Below, in pieces: positions 1 to 5,480 of a DNA stretch of 8,081 nt. The first letter of the stretch is position 1; every line of letters starts with the position of its first letter. A program made the position numbers and the translations under genes. The notes beneath the pieces were generated by a model that made no database searches, was not told the origin of the DNA, and was given only the letters and a program-made list of their open reading frames with translations. The DNA comes from JBCDCB01 sp039182735. Its GTDB lineage: Bacteria; Planctomycetota; Phycisphaerae; Phycisphaerales; UBA1924. Where the stretch lies: NCBI GenBank assembly GCA_039182735.1, contig JBCDCB010000060.1, positions 1 to 8,081 on the forward strand, given 5' to 3'.

Positions 1-2
1 TC

Positions 3-161
3 GCCGTGATGTACAAGGGCAAAATCGTCGAAGCCGGCACACGCGAAGAGGTCATCGAGAACGCGCAGCACCCGTACACCCGGGCGCTGCTCTCGGCTGT
101 CCCCGAGGCCGACCCCACCCAAGACAAGAAACGCATCGTCTACGAAGGCATGGCGATGTGA
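3..161 (+). CDS. Dipeptide/oligopeptide ABC transporter ATP-binding protein, C-terminal end (5' truncated by the window)
   Basis: Only the last 52 codons are present, ending in TGA at 159-161; the Walker A, signature and Walker B motifs lie outside the window. The visible part begins AVMYKGKIVEAGTREEV, the usual last strand and switch-proximal segment of an ABC ATPase ('V.Y.G.IVE.G...E'). It runs on into HPYTRALLSAVP, the hallmark of the oligo/HPY C-terminal extension found in the Opp/Dpp family of peptide-importer ATPases (OppD, OppF, DppD, DppF). By family knowledge this is a cytoplasmic subunit powering uptake of peptides or related solutes. It cannot be assigned to the D or F type from this fragment. 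The protein ends soon after the HPY motif, with no long tail. The upstream transporter genes should lie to the left of the window. Confidence 0.9.
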   Translation, partial: AVMYKGKIVEAGTREEVIENAQHPYTRALLSAVPEADPTQDKKRIVYEGMAM

Positions 162-175
162 CCCGATCCGTGCGA

Positions 176-194
176 TGCTCCGCTCATCGGAGCA
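176..194 (+). promoter_or_regulatory. Hairpin covering the ribosome binding site of the VOC gene
   Basis: TGCTCCG (176-182), loop CTCAT (183-187) and CGGAGCA (188-194) form a perfect 7-bp stem. The 3' arm contains GGAG (189-192), the Shine-Dalgarno for the ATG at 199, with a 6-base spacer. No T-run follows, so it is not a canonical intrinsic terminator of the upstream transporter gene. It may instead limit translation of the VOC gene, or act as a processing or weak termination structure. The pairing is seen directly; any regulatory role is inferred. Confidence 0.45.
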
Positions 195-198
195 ACGC

Positions 199-582
199 AT
201 GACCACCCAGCCCAACCCGCGCATCGCCTGGCACGACCTCACCGTCCCCAACGCCGAGGAGGTGCGAGACTTCTACGCCGACGTCGTCGGCCTGCGCCAC
301 GAACCCGTAGACATGGGCGGGTACAGCGACTTCAACATGATCGATCCGGGCAGCGGCGATCCCATCGGCGGCGTCTGCCACGCACGAGGCCCCAACGCCG
401 AGATCCCGCCGCAGTGGATCATCTACTTCGCCGTCGATGACCTCGACGCATCGCTGCGATCAACCCGAGAGCGCGGCGGCCAGGTCGTCCTCGGACCGCG
501 CGAGATGCCCGGCTACCGCTACGCGTTCATCAGAGATCCCGCGGGCGCCGTCTGCGCCGTCATCCAGGCGATCGACGCCTAA
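199..582 (+). CDS. VOC-family (glyoxalase/bleomycin-resistance fold) protein
   Basis: A 127-residue protein, the normal size for a single VOC domain with two beta-alpha-beta-beta-beta modules. Module 1 is residues 8-60 (IAWHDLTVPNAEEVRDFYADVVGL). Module 2 is about 72-124 (WIIYFAVDDLDASL, then a strand ending in the typical FIRDPAGAV). Start choice: ATG at 199 has GGAG six bases upstream, whereas the in-frame ATG at 175 would add eight residues unlike the family and has no visible ribosome binding site. The sequence resembles the CFP30B-like VOC subgroup. Glyoxalase I-type metal ligands are incomplete: His12 is in strand 1, but the His expected in the second module is replaced (YFAVDD) and the final Glu position is Gln123. 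A glyoxalase I reaction is therefore not supported and the substrate is unknown. It lies 37 bases after the transporter ATPase, possibly co-transcribed, and converges with the gene at 579-1088. Confidence 0.88.
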   Translation: MTTQPNPRIAWHDLTVPNAEEVRDFYADVVGLRHEPVDMGGYSDFNMIDPGSGDPIGGVCHARGPNAEIPPQWIIYFAVDDLDASLRSTRERGGQVVLGPREMPGYRYAFIRDPAGAVCAVIQAIDA

Positions 583-1088
583 CGCCCGAACAGCTCGGCA
601 TCCTCCGCGAGCCGCCGGTGCTTCCGACGGATCAGCACACGCCGAAAGACGTAGATCGACGTCACGAGCAGCAGCGGCACGCCCACCGGTGCCGCACCGA
701 GCAGGATCAGCCCCACCGCGAGCGCGAAGCCGCCGAGCATGAACGGGTCGAAGGCGATCGGCGTCGGTGGCGCGTCGTCGAGATACCCGCCCTGCGCGAT
801 GCGACGCGCCAGATCGTCCTCCGCTTCGCCCACATCGACCTCGGACCAATCGAGCTCGACCGAGTCCTGGCGGTTCTGCTCCAGCACGCGCACCGCCTCG
901 GTGTGCTCCTGTTCAAGCACCATGACACGCGTCGGCAGAAACGACGTCGTCGCGAAGATCCCCATCGACGCGCTGTCCACTGGACGCGTCCACGACTCGA
1001 TGCCCGCATCGCGCAGCACCGCCCGCGCGATGTCCGCCTCCGGCTCGTTGCCGTACGTTCGCAGTTCAACCAGCCTCGGCTCACTCAT
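579..1088 (-). CDS. DUF2007-type protein with C-terminal membrane hairpin
   Basis: A 169-residue protein. Residues 5-70 (LVELRTYGNEPEADIARAVLRDAGI...RVMVLEQEHTEAVRVLE) match the pattern of DUF2007, called a putative prokaryotic signal-transducing domain, a small fold resembling the PII/ACT type. The typical features are the 'A..AR..L...GI' helix and the 'V....AE.A..VL' ending. A linker rich in Asp/Glu (79-105) leads to two closely spaced hydrophobic stretches, about 116-132 (FMLGGFALAVGLILLG) and 135-149 (VGVPLLLVTSIYVF). A strongly basic segment RRVLIRRKHRR follows, which predicts a cytoplasmic tail and a cytoplasmic N-domain tethered to the membrane. Start: ATG at 1088, four bases after the phosphatase TGA, so translation is likely coupled; a longer in-frame reading from 1160 would lie inside the phosphatase gene and is rejected. 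The TAG stop overlaps the TAA of the convergent VOC gene. Function unknown. Confidence 0.78.
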   Translation of the reverse strand: MSEPRLVELRTYGNEPEADIARAVLRDAGIESWTRPVDSASMGIFATTSFLPTRVMVLEQEHTEAVRVLEQNRQDSVELDWSEVDVGEAEDDLARRIAQGGYLDDAPPTPIAFDPFMLGGFALAVGLILLGAAPVGVPLLLVTSIYVFRRVLIRRKHRRLAEDAELFGR

Positions 1089-1092
1089 GCGT

Positions 1093-2247
1093 TCATTCTT
1101 CGCGGGCGATCTCATCCAGACGAATCTCGTGGCGGATCGCCGGGAAACCGTCCTCTTCATGGATGCGCATGACCAGCGTGCCGGCGTCCCAGTCGATCGT
1201 CAGCGTGCCGAAGTTGTTGCGCAGGTACTGGCTCCCCACGCGGTGGCGGTTGATCTCGTTCACCCAGCGCCCGTTCGACCGGTTCAGCGCGCTGGAGGTG
1301 ACGTCGTACAGCGGGTAGCCGATGTCCACCGCTGACCCGGGCTCCGCGCGCGCCACATCGAGGCGAGAGATCTCCGCGCGGTGGCGATCGCCCGTGATGC
1401 ACACGACGTTCTCCGCACCGGTCTCCCGGATCAGTCGAAGCAGCCGCGTACGCTCGGCGGGCATGTTCGCCCACTTCTCAAAGCCGTGGTCCTCCGCAAC
1501 GACCTGAACGCTCGACGCGATGATGCGCAGGTCGGCGGGCTTCCGCAGTTGCGCCTCCAGCCACGTCCACTGCGCCTCGCCGAGCATCGTGGCGTCGGGG
1601 TCGGTCTGCGCGACGTAGCTCCCGCGCACGCCGTGCCCGGGCAGCGCCCTGCGGTCCTCCGTCCTGAGTTCGCTCCGGAAGTACCGCGTGTCGAGCAGGA
1701 TGACCTGCACGCGCCGCCCCTCGGGGCCGAGCATCTCCGCATCATACACACCCGGCGTGCGCCGGCGTTCGCTGTTCTCCGGCTCCCCGATGAAGTCGAG
1801 GAACTCCTGCTGTGCGCGCTCTCGCATCGGGTACTCGCGCCCCGCGTCGTTCTTGCCGTAGTCGTGGTCGTCCCACGTTCCGAGCACGATCGACTCGCGG
1901 AAGAGCTGCGCGACGCCCGACACGGCTCGGCACTTCTGGTACGCCGCGCGCATCAGCACAATGTCTTCCGTATCCGCGTAGATGTTGTCGCCGAGGAAGA
2001 CGAACACGTCCGGCTCCTCCTCGTTGATCGACGCCCAGATATCCAGCGGCCCGCCGTCGGGTTTGAAGCACGAGCCGAACGCGATCACCTCGACGGGCTC
2101 CACGCGTGCGCGCACCTCGCGCGACGTCTGCGCGAGCGCCCACGCTTCGCCCGCCGGCTGCCTCGGTATCTCTGGCTCCTGCCCGGGCTGTGCCCACACG
2201 ACCGCCGACAGCGCCAGCACACTCCACACACACACGCCGCGAATCAT
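1093..2247 (-). CDS. Secreted PhoD-like metallophosphatase (alkaline phosphatase D family)
   Basis: A 384-residue protein. Residues 1-19 form a Sec signal peptide (MIRGVCVWSVLALSAVVWA, then QP), with predicted type I cleavage after VWA, so it acts outside the cytoplasm. The rest is a PhoD-like calcineurin-fold phosphoesterase. Motifs in order are FGSC (57-60), FLGDNIYAD (84-92), GTWDDHDYGKND (123-134), LLDTRY (184-189), a SSVQ segment (245-248) and ITGDRHRAEIS (284-294). Together these supply the Asp, Asn and His metal ligands expected of the family. By family knowledge it hydrolyses phosphate mono- or diesters; the real substrate cannot be read from sequence. It lacks the long N-terminal Fn3-like domain of Bacillus PhoD and has the shorter single-domain build. 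Start: ATG at 2247, with GGAG on the minus strand at 2257-2254 and a 6-base spacer; a longer reading to 2682 would overlap the asparagine synthetase gene and lose the signal peptide. It is 70 bases downstream of asnB. Confidence 0.93.
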   Translation of the reverse strand: MIRGVCVWSVLALSAVVWAQPGQEPEIPRQPAGEAWALAQTSREVRARVEPVEVIAFGSCFKPDGGPLDIWASINEEEPDVFVFLGDNIYADTEDIVLMRAAYQKCRAVSGVAQLFRESIVLGTWDDHDYGKNDAGREYPMRERAQQEFLDFIGEPENSERRRTPGVYDAEMLGPEGRRVQVILLDTRYFRSELRTEDRRALPGHGVRGSYVAQTDPDATMLGEAQWTWLEAQLRKPADLRIIASSVQVVAEDHGFEKWANMPAERTRLLRLIRETGAENVVCITGDRHRAEISRLDVARAEPGSAVDIGYPLYDVTSSALNRSNGRWVNEINRHRVGSQYLRNNFGTLTIDWDAGTLVMRIHEEDGFPAIRHEIRLDEIAREE

Positions 2248-2253
2248 GGTGAA

Positions 2254-2257
2254 CTCC
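2254..2257 (-). promoter_or_regulatory. Ribosome binding site of the PhoD-like gene
   Basis: CTCC on the plus strand reads GGAG on the minus strand, six bases before the ATG at 2247. It decides the start within a reading frame that stays open for another 435 bases upstream. Confidence 0.7.
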
Positions 2258-2317
2258 GTGAAAGCCGCACAAGTGATACACCGCTCGGCGTGCGCATACC
2301 TGCGCTTCACGCGTTCT

Positions 2318-4201
2318 TCACGAGAAGAGCTCGTCGCCCCACATCGCGAGGTTCGCCATCGGCCACGCCAGGTTCCACAGGCGTTCTGGCTGCGACGCGA
2401 CCGTCGCGAGCGTTTCCCGCCGGAAGATCGATCGCGCAAAGGGAGACTCCGGGAGCGCCCGCGCCGCCGGCGCGATCCAACCGGTGAACGGCAGCGGGAA
2501 GCTCTGCTTCGGGCGGTCCACCGCGACGCCCGGCAAGCATCCGCGGAACGCCTCCCGTAGCGCGATCTTCGTGCGCACGGGCGCGAGCGTGTCGGGTGGC
2601 GCGCCGATGGAGACCGCCTCCTGCACGAAGCGCGCGCGCATCGGGAGCGACTCGCACACCATCGCCACGCCCGCGTCGGCAAAGGGCGTGCGTCCTTCGA
2701 CCGACGCGAGCATCGTCGCCGTATCGAGGCGCTGCAGCAGCCCGGGCAGGTTCACGCGTCGGTGCAGCCCGAGATGAGCCGCGAGCGCGGTGCGCTCGTC
2801 GTAGCCGCCGAGCTGTGCGCACGACTCGCGCATCATCGCGCGGTACGACTCGAACAGGAACGCATCGCGCGCCGCGAGGTGAAGCGTCTCCTGCTCGAGC
2901 ACCGCCGGCTTGAGTTCGGGCGAGACCCAGCATGCGCCGAGCAGCTCGCGCTCGCCGGCACGATCGATGACCTCAACACCTGCGCACGCGAGCAGATCGC
3001 TCGCCGTCGCGAACGCGTTGCGCATAGGTCCTTCGTACCCACCGAGCAGTTCGTCGGCCCCCTCGCCGCTGAGCGTGACGACGCATCCGTCGGCGCGCAG
3101 TCGCTCGGCGACCGCGAGGATCGCCGTCTCGTTGGGCGTGCTCATCGGGACGCGCGTCGCGCGCACGATCCGCGACCAGCGTTCGCGAAAGCCCGCGGCA
3201 TTGAGGACGGCCTCGGCGTGATCGGTGCCGATCCGGGACGCGACGTCGCGCGCCACCGCCAAATCGCCCGGGCCTGTATGAAAGCCGTCCGGCTCGCTCG
3301 CGCCGGCGGCATAGCTCCGCAGCGACGGGTTCCGTGCGCACGCGATGGACGCGATCGCGCTGCTGTCCAGCCCGCCGCTGAGCAGCGTGCAAATGGGCAC
3401 ATCCGAGCGGAGCTGCGCGTGTGCGGAACATTCGAGCGCTTCGCGCACGCGAATCGCTGACGATTCGTCATCCATCGTGTCGTCGATCGTGGGCCCGGTC
3501 CAGTACGCCTCGATGTGCGCACGGACCGCACGCGCGTCGAGATCGGCTTTGAGCACGTGTCCCGGGCGGAGCGCTCGCACGCCCTCGAACATCGTGCGGT
3601 CGCCGAGCACCGTTCGGCTCGTGCTCAGGTACGCGCTGACCATCGCCCAGTCCGGCTTCGCGCTGAACCCCGGGTGTGCGAGGATGGCGCTCGGCTCGCT
3701 CGCGAAGACCAACTCGGAACCCACGCTGGCGTAGTAGAGCGGCTTCACACCGATCGGATCGCGCGCGAGCGTAAGCGTGCGCAGGGCGAAGTCGTACACG
3801 CCGAATGCGAACATGCCGCGCGCGCGCGCCAGCGTCTCGGTGCCCCATGTTGCCCACGCGCGGAGGAGCGTCTCGGTGTCGCACGTCGAGCGAAATCGCA
3901 CGCCGCGAGCGGCGAGCTGCGCACGCAGATCGGCGTCGTTGTAGAGCTCGCCGTTGTAGACGATCGCGAAGCGCGGCAGTCCCGTCGCCGGATCGGGCTC
4001 GCTCAGCATCGGCTGATGCCCGGCGTCGCTCGGATCGATGACCGCGAGTCGTCGGTGCGCGAGCAGCACGTTCTCTCGGCGGTAGAGGCCCTCGCCATCG
4101 GGCCCGCGATGCGCGAAGGTGTCGCGCATGGCGCGCGCACGCTCGTCGGTGACGCTTGGTTCGCGCCCGTGGGTCGTCACGATGCCGAGGATCCCGCACA
4201 C
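2318..4201 (-). CDS. asnB: Asparagine synthetase, glutamine-hydrolysing (AsnB family)
   Basis: A 627-residue cytoplasmic enzyme that makes asparagine from aspartate, glutamine and ATP, and has the usual length. The N-terminal Ntn-type glutaminase domain (about 1-200) begins MCGILGIV, with Cys2 as nucleophile after Met removal. It has HRGPDGEG (31-38), the glutamine-binding Arg51 in AHRRLAVID, VYNGELYN (81-88) and Asp108. The C-terminal synthetase domain has the ATP pyrophosphatase loop SGGLDSS (275-281) and SGEGADELLGGY (378-389). It also has the LASVEGRTPFAD segment (498-509) and the closing VRTKIALREAF...RPKQSFPLPF region (542-572). The start codon is GTG at 4201, fixed by the need for Cys at position 2; no clear Shine-Dalgarno is visible. 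The preceding gene ends seven bases upstream, so translational coupling is likely. Some AsnB-like proteins amidate other substrates, for example cell-surface or secondary metabolites; nothing nearby favours that, but a general biosynthetic role is an assumption. Confidence 0.94.
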   Translation of the reverse strand: MCGILGIVTTHGREPSVTDERARAMRDTFAHRGPDGEGLYRRENVLLAHRRLAVIDPSDAGHQPMLSEPDPATGLPRFAIVYNGELYNDADLRAQLAARGVRFRSTCDTETLLRAWATWGTETLARARGMFAFGVYDFALRTLTLARDPIGVKPLYYASVGSELVFASEPSAILAHPGFSAKPDWAMVSAYLSTSRTVLGDRTMFEGVRALRPGHVLKADLDARAVRAHIEAYWTGPTIDDTMDDESSAIRVREALECSAHAQLRSDVPICTLLSGGLDSSAIASIACARNPSLRSYAAGASEPDGFHTGPGDLAVARDVASRIGTDHAEAVLNAAGFRERWSRIVRATRVPMSTPNETAILAVAERLRADGCVVTLSGEGADELLGGYEGPMRNAFATASDLLACAGVEVIDRAGERELLGACWVSPELKPAVLEQETLHLAARDAFLFESYRAMMRESCAQLGGYDERTALAAHLGLHRRVNLPGLLQRLDTATMLASVEGRTPFADAGVAMVCESLPMRARFVQEAVSIGAPPDTLAPVRTKIALREAFRGCLPGVAVDRPKQSFPLPFTGWIAPAARALPESPFARSIFRRETLATVASQPERLWNLAWPMANLAMWGDELFS

Positions 4202-4208
4202 GTGAGTG

Positions 4209-4631
4209 CTATCGGCTTGCGCCGCCGCCCCACTGCGATTCGAAGCGGAAGGGAATCTCTCCTCGCTCGTCGGGGGGTCCCGTGGGGGTGCCGATGTAGA
4301 TCACGGCCTGCGCGTCGGGCACCAGTTGGACGGTGACGCGCTGCGCGGTCTCTTCGAGGAGGCACGCGCCTTCATCGACACGCGAGACACGGCCTCTGCC
4401 CCCGCTGACCGGCCCTTGGTAGTCGAGGTATGCACGCCGGTGATCGCCCATGCGGGCCGCATCGAAAGGCTCGCTTCCGAGCAGGCCTTGCAGGCGGAAG
4501 CTCAGGAGTGATCGGCGGTCAAGATCGTGGGCGTCGTCGCCCGGTCGCTCAAGAAGCCAATCGAAGTGGCGGGATCCGTCGTCGAGGTCGTGTCGGAGCA
4601 GGACCCAGCGGGTTGTGTGTGGATGGGGCAT
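4209..4631 (-). CDS. Stand-alone LigD 3'-phosphoesterase-like domain protein
   Basis: A 140-residue protein resembling the N-terminal phosphoesterase domain of the NHEJ ligase LigD, which trims 3'-phosphate and ribonucleotide ends. Alignment by eye: RHDL...RHFDWLLE (13-28) corresponds to LigD 'QEHHARRLHYDFRLE'. DHRRAYLDYQGPVSGGRGRVSRVDEG (63-88) corresponds to 'DHPLDYADFEGVIPEGEYGAGTVIVWDRG'. On this alignment the metal-site residues map to His14, His22 and Asp24, and the active-site His/Tyr pair to His64 and Tyr68 with identical spacing. The Arg that follows the Asp in LigD (HYDFR) is Leu26. The last part (IYIGTPTGPP...FRFESQW) fits a closing beta strand. No ligase, polymerase or Ku gene is in the window. 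The start ATG at 4631 is chosen because the frame further upstream overlaps the divergent lipoprotein gene; no strong ribosome binding site precedes it. Genuine enzymatic activity is uncertain, as it could be a diverged or non-DNA-repair member. Confidence 0.75.
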   Translation of the reverse strand: MPHPHTTRWVLLRHDLDDGSRHFDWLLERPGDDAHDLDRRSLLSFRLQGLLGSEPFDAARMGDHRRAYLDYQGPVSGGRGRVSRVDEGACLLEETAQRVTVQLVPDAQAVIYIGTPTGPPDERGEIPFRFESQWGGGASR

Positions 4632-4719
4632 GAGATTGCACGAGAAGGCCCGGGCGGGCCGATGCTCGCGGGCGGGTATGCTCGCAGGGTACACCGCTGA
4701 CCCTTGCCGGGAGGTTCTC
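4632..4719. promoter_or_regulatory. Divergent intergenic region with palindrome and direct repeat
   Basis: These 88 bases separate two divergent starts and must hold promoters for both. Visible structure: GGCCCG (4647-4652), GG, CGGGCC (4655-4660), a perfect interrupted palindrome. There is also an imperfect tandem repeat, GGGCGGG-CCG-ATGCTCGC (4652-4669) and GGGCGGG-T-ATGCTCGC (4670-4685). TATGCT at 4677-4682 could be a plus-strand -10 box (4 of 6 matches), but no matching -35 is seen. I cannot place a minus-strand promoter. Some of this may be chance in GC-rich sequence. Confidence 0.35.
4709..4714 (+). promoter_or_regulatory. Ribosome binding site fixing a GTG start
   Basis: GGGAGG lies five bases before GTG at 4720. 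It selects this start, which gives a clean lipoprotein signal, over the upstream in-frame ATGs. Confidence 0.75.
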
Positions 4720-5412
4720 GTGCGAATCACGTCCGCTACGCCGCTGGTTCTTTCGCTCGGTCTTGCCGCGATGCTCCTGCTCGCGGGCTGCCAAACCGCA
4801 CGTCCGACGGAACGGGTGATCGCTCGCGGAGAGGTCCACGAGCAGGACGGAGACCTGGAGGCGGCGATCGCGGAATACCGCAGCGTGATCGACGAGCGTC
4901 CGGGCAGCCGATCGGGGCGGTTCTCACTGGGGCGGGCGCTGGTGAAGGCCGGCGAGCCTCTGGAGGCCCGCGAGCACCTCGAGTTTGCGCACGCCCTGCG
5001 ACCGACGGACGACGCGGTCACCGAGTGGCTGCTGCGTTCGATGGTCGAGAGCGGCGATGCGGAAGCCGCGATCATGCTCTCGCGCTCGCGGGTGGACGAC
5101 GATCCCAGCAGCGTCGCCCGCTGGATCCAGTACGGCGACGTGCTGCAAGGCAGCGGTGACGACGATCTCGCCGAGCAGGCGTACCTCACCGCGTCGCGCG
5201 CGAGCGGCGGGGAGAGCATCGACGCCCACGTGGCCCTCGCGTCGTTCTATGAGCGACTGGGCGACCGCCCGAAGGCCGTGCAGCGGCTGCGGATGGCGTA
5301 CTGGCTCGATCGGGACAGCGCCGAGGTCCGAGAACGCCTGGAGTCGCTCGGGGAGGTTGTGGGGCCGACGTTGGCGCTCCAACCCGCCGAAATGGACGCT
5401 GGGACACGATAA
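4720..5412 (+). CDS. TPR-repeat lipoprotein
   Basis: A 230-residue protein starting at GTG. Residues 1-24 are a lipoprotein signal: a short basic N-end, a hydrophobic run (PLVLSLGLAAMLLL) and the lipobox LAGC with Cys24 as the lipidated residue. The mature part is built of about five tetratricopeptide-like repeats: roughly 31-61 (GDLEAAIAEYRSVIDERP), 63-95 (GEPLEAREHLEFAHALRP), 97-129 (GDAEAAIMLSRSRVDDDP), 130-163 (DDDLAEQAYLTASRA) and 166-199 (GDRPKAVQRLRMAYWLDRD). A short tail follows. TPR proteins are protein-protein scaffolds, so this one probably sits on the periplasmic face of a membrane; its partner is unknown. The gene is 63 bases ahead of the ArsR-methyltransferase gene, but a separate promoter lies between them, so joint function is not implied. 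Confidence 0.87.
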   Translation: MRITSATPLVLSLGLAAMLLLAGCQTARPTERVIARGEVHEQDGDLEAAIAEYRSVIDERPGSRSGRFSLGRALVKAGEPLEAREHLEFAHALRPTDDAVTEWLLRSMVESGDAEAAIMLSRSRVDDDPSSVARWIQYGDVLQGSGDDDLAEQAYLTASRASGGESIDAHVALASFYERLGDRPKAVQRLRMAYWLDRDSAEVRERLESLGEVVGPTLALQPAEMDAGTR

Positions 5413-5429
5413 ACGGCGAAGATCCTCAC

Positions 5430-5459
5430 TTGACGGCGATGGGGCAACCGATCTACGCT
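5430..5459 (+). promoter_or_regulatory. Sigma-70-type promoter of the sahR-ahcY unit
   Basis: TTGACG (5430-5435, 5 of 6 consensus) and TACGCT (5454-5459, 3 of 6 including the conserved first T, A and last T) are separated by 18 bases. Transcription would start near 5465-5467, inside the inverted repeat that follows. This would leave a leader of only about ten bases before ATG 5476. The boxes are seen directly; promoter activity is inferred. Confidence 0.55.
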
Positions 5460-5480
5460 TCATCCGCATAGACGGATGAA
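5459..5480 (+). promoter_or_regulatory. Putative autorepressor operator (perfect inverted repeat)
   Basis: TTCATCCG (5459-5466), spacer CATAGA and CGGATGAA (5473-5480) form a perfect 8+6+8 inverted repeat. A further CG/CG pair lies outside one mismatch. It shares one base with the -10 box, covers the expected transcription start and includes the ATG at 5476. Dyads of this size and place are typical binding sites of dimeric ArsR-family repressors, and the adjacent gene encodes one. I did not see a second full copy in the window, including in front of ahcY. Confidence 0.6.

Noticed and set aside
176..194. Hairpin after the transporter gene as an intrinsic terminator
   Set aside because: No T-tract follows, and the 3' arm is the ribosome binding site of the next gene.
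2315..2328. TCTTC-ACGA-GAAGA hairpin at the end of asnB as a terminator
   Set aside because: The stem is short and A/G-rich and overlaps the stop codon; there is no T-run on the minus strand, and the next gene follows in the same direction.
2248..2682. N-terminal extension of the PhoD-like frame upstream of its ATG at 2247
   Set aside because: It overlaps the asparagine synthetase gene, is Arg/Ser-rich, and would bury an obvious signal peptide that has its own ribosome binding site.
4450..4719. Upstream extension of the TPR lipoprotein frame
   Set aside because: It overlaps the opposite-strand gene and would place the lipobox about 110 residues from the N-terminus; GTG 4720 with GGGAGG gives a normal lipoprotein.
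4632..5219. N-terminal extension of the LigD-like frame
   Set aside because: It runs antisense through the lipoprotein gene; similarity to the LigD domain starts only after the Met at 4631.
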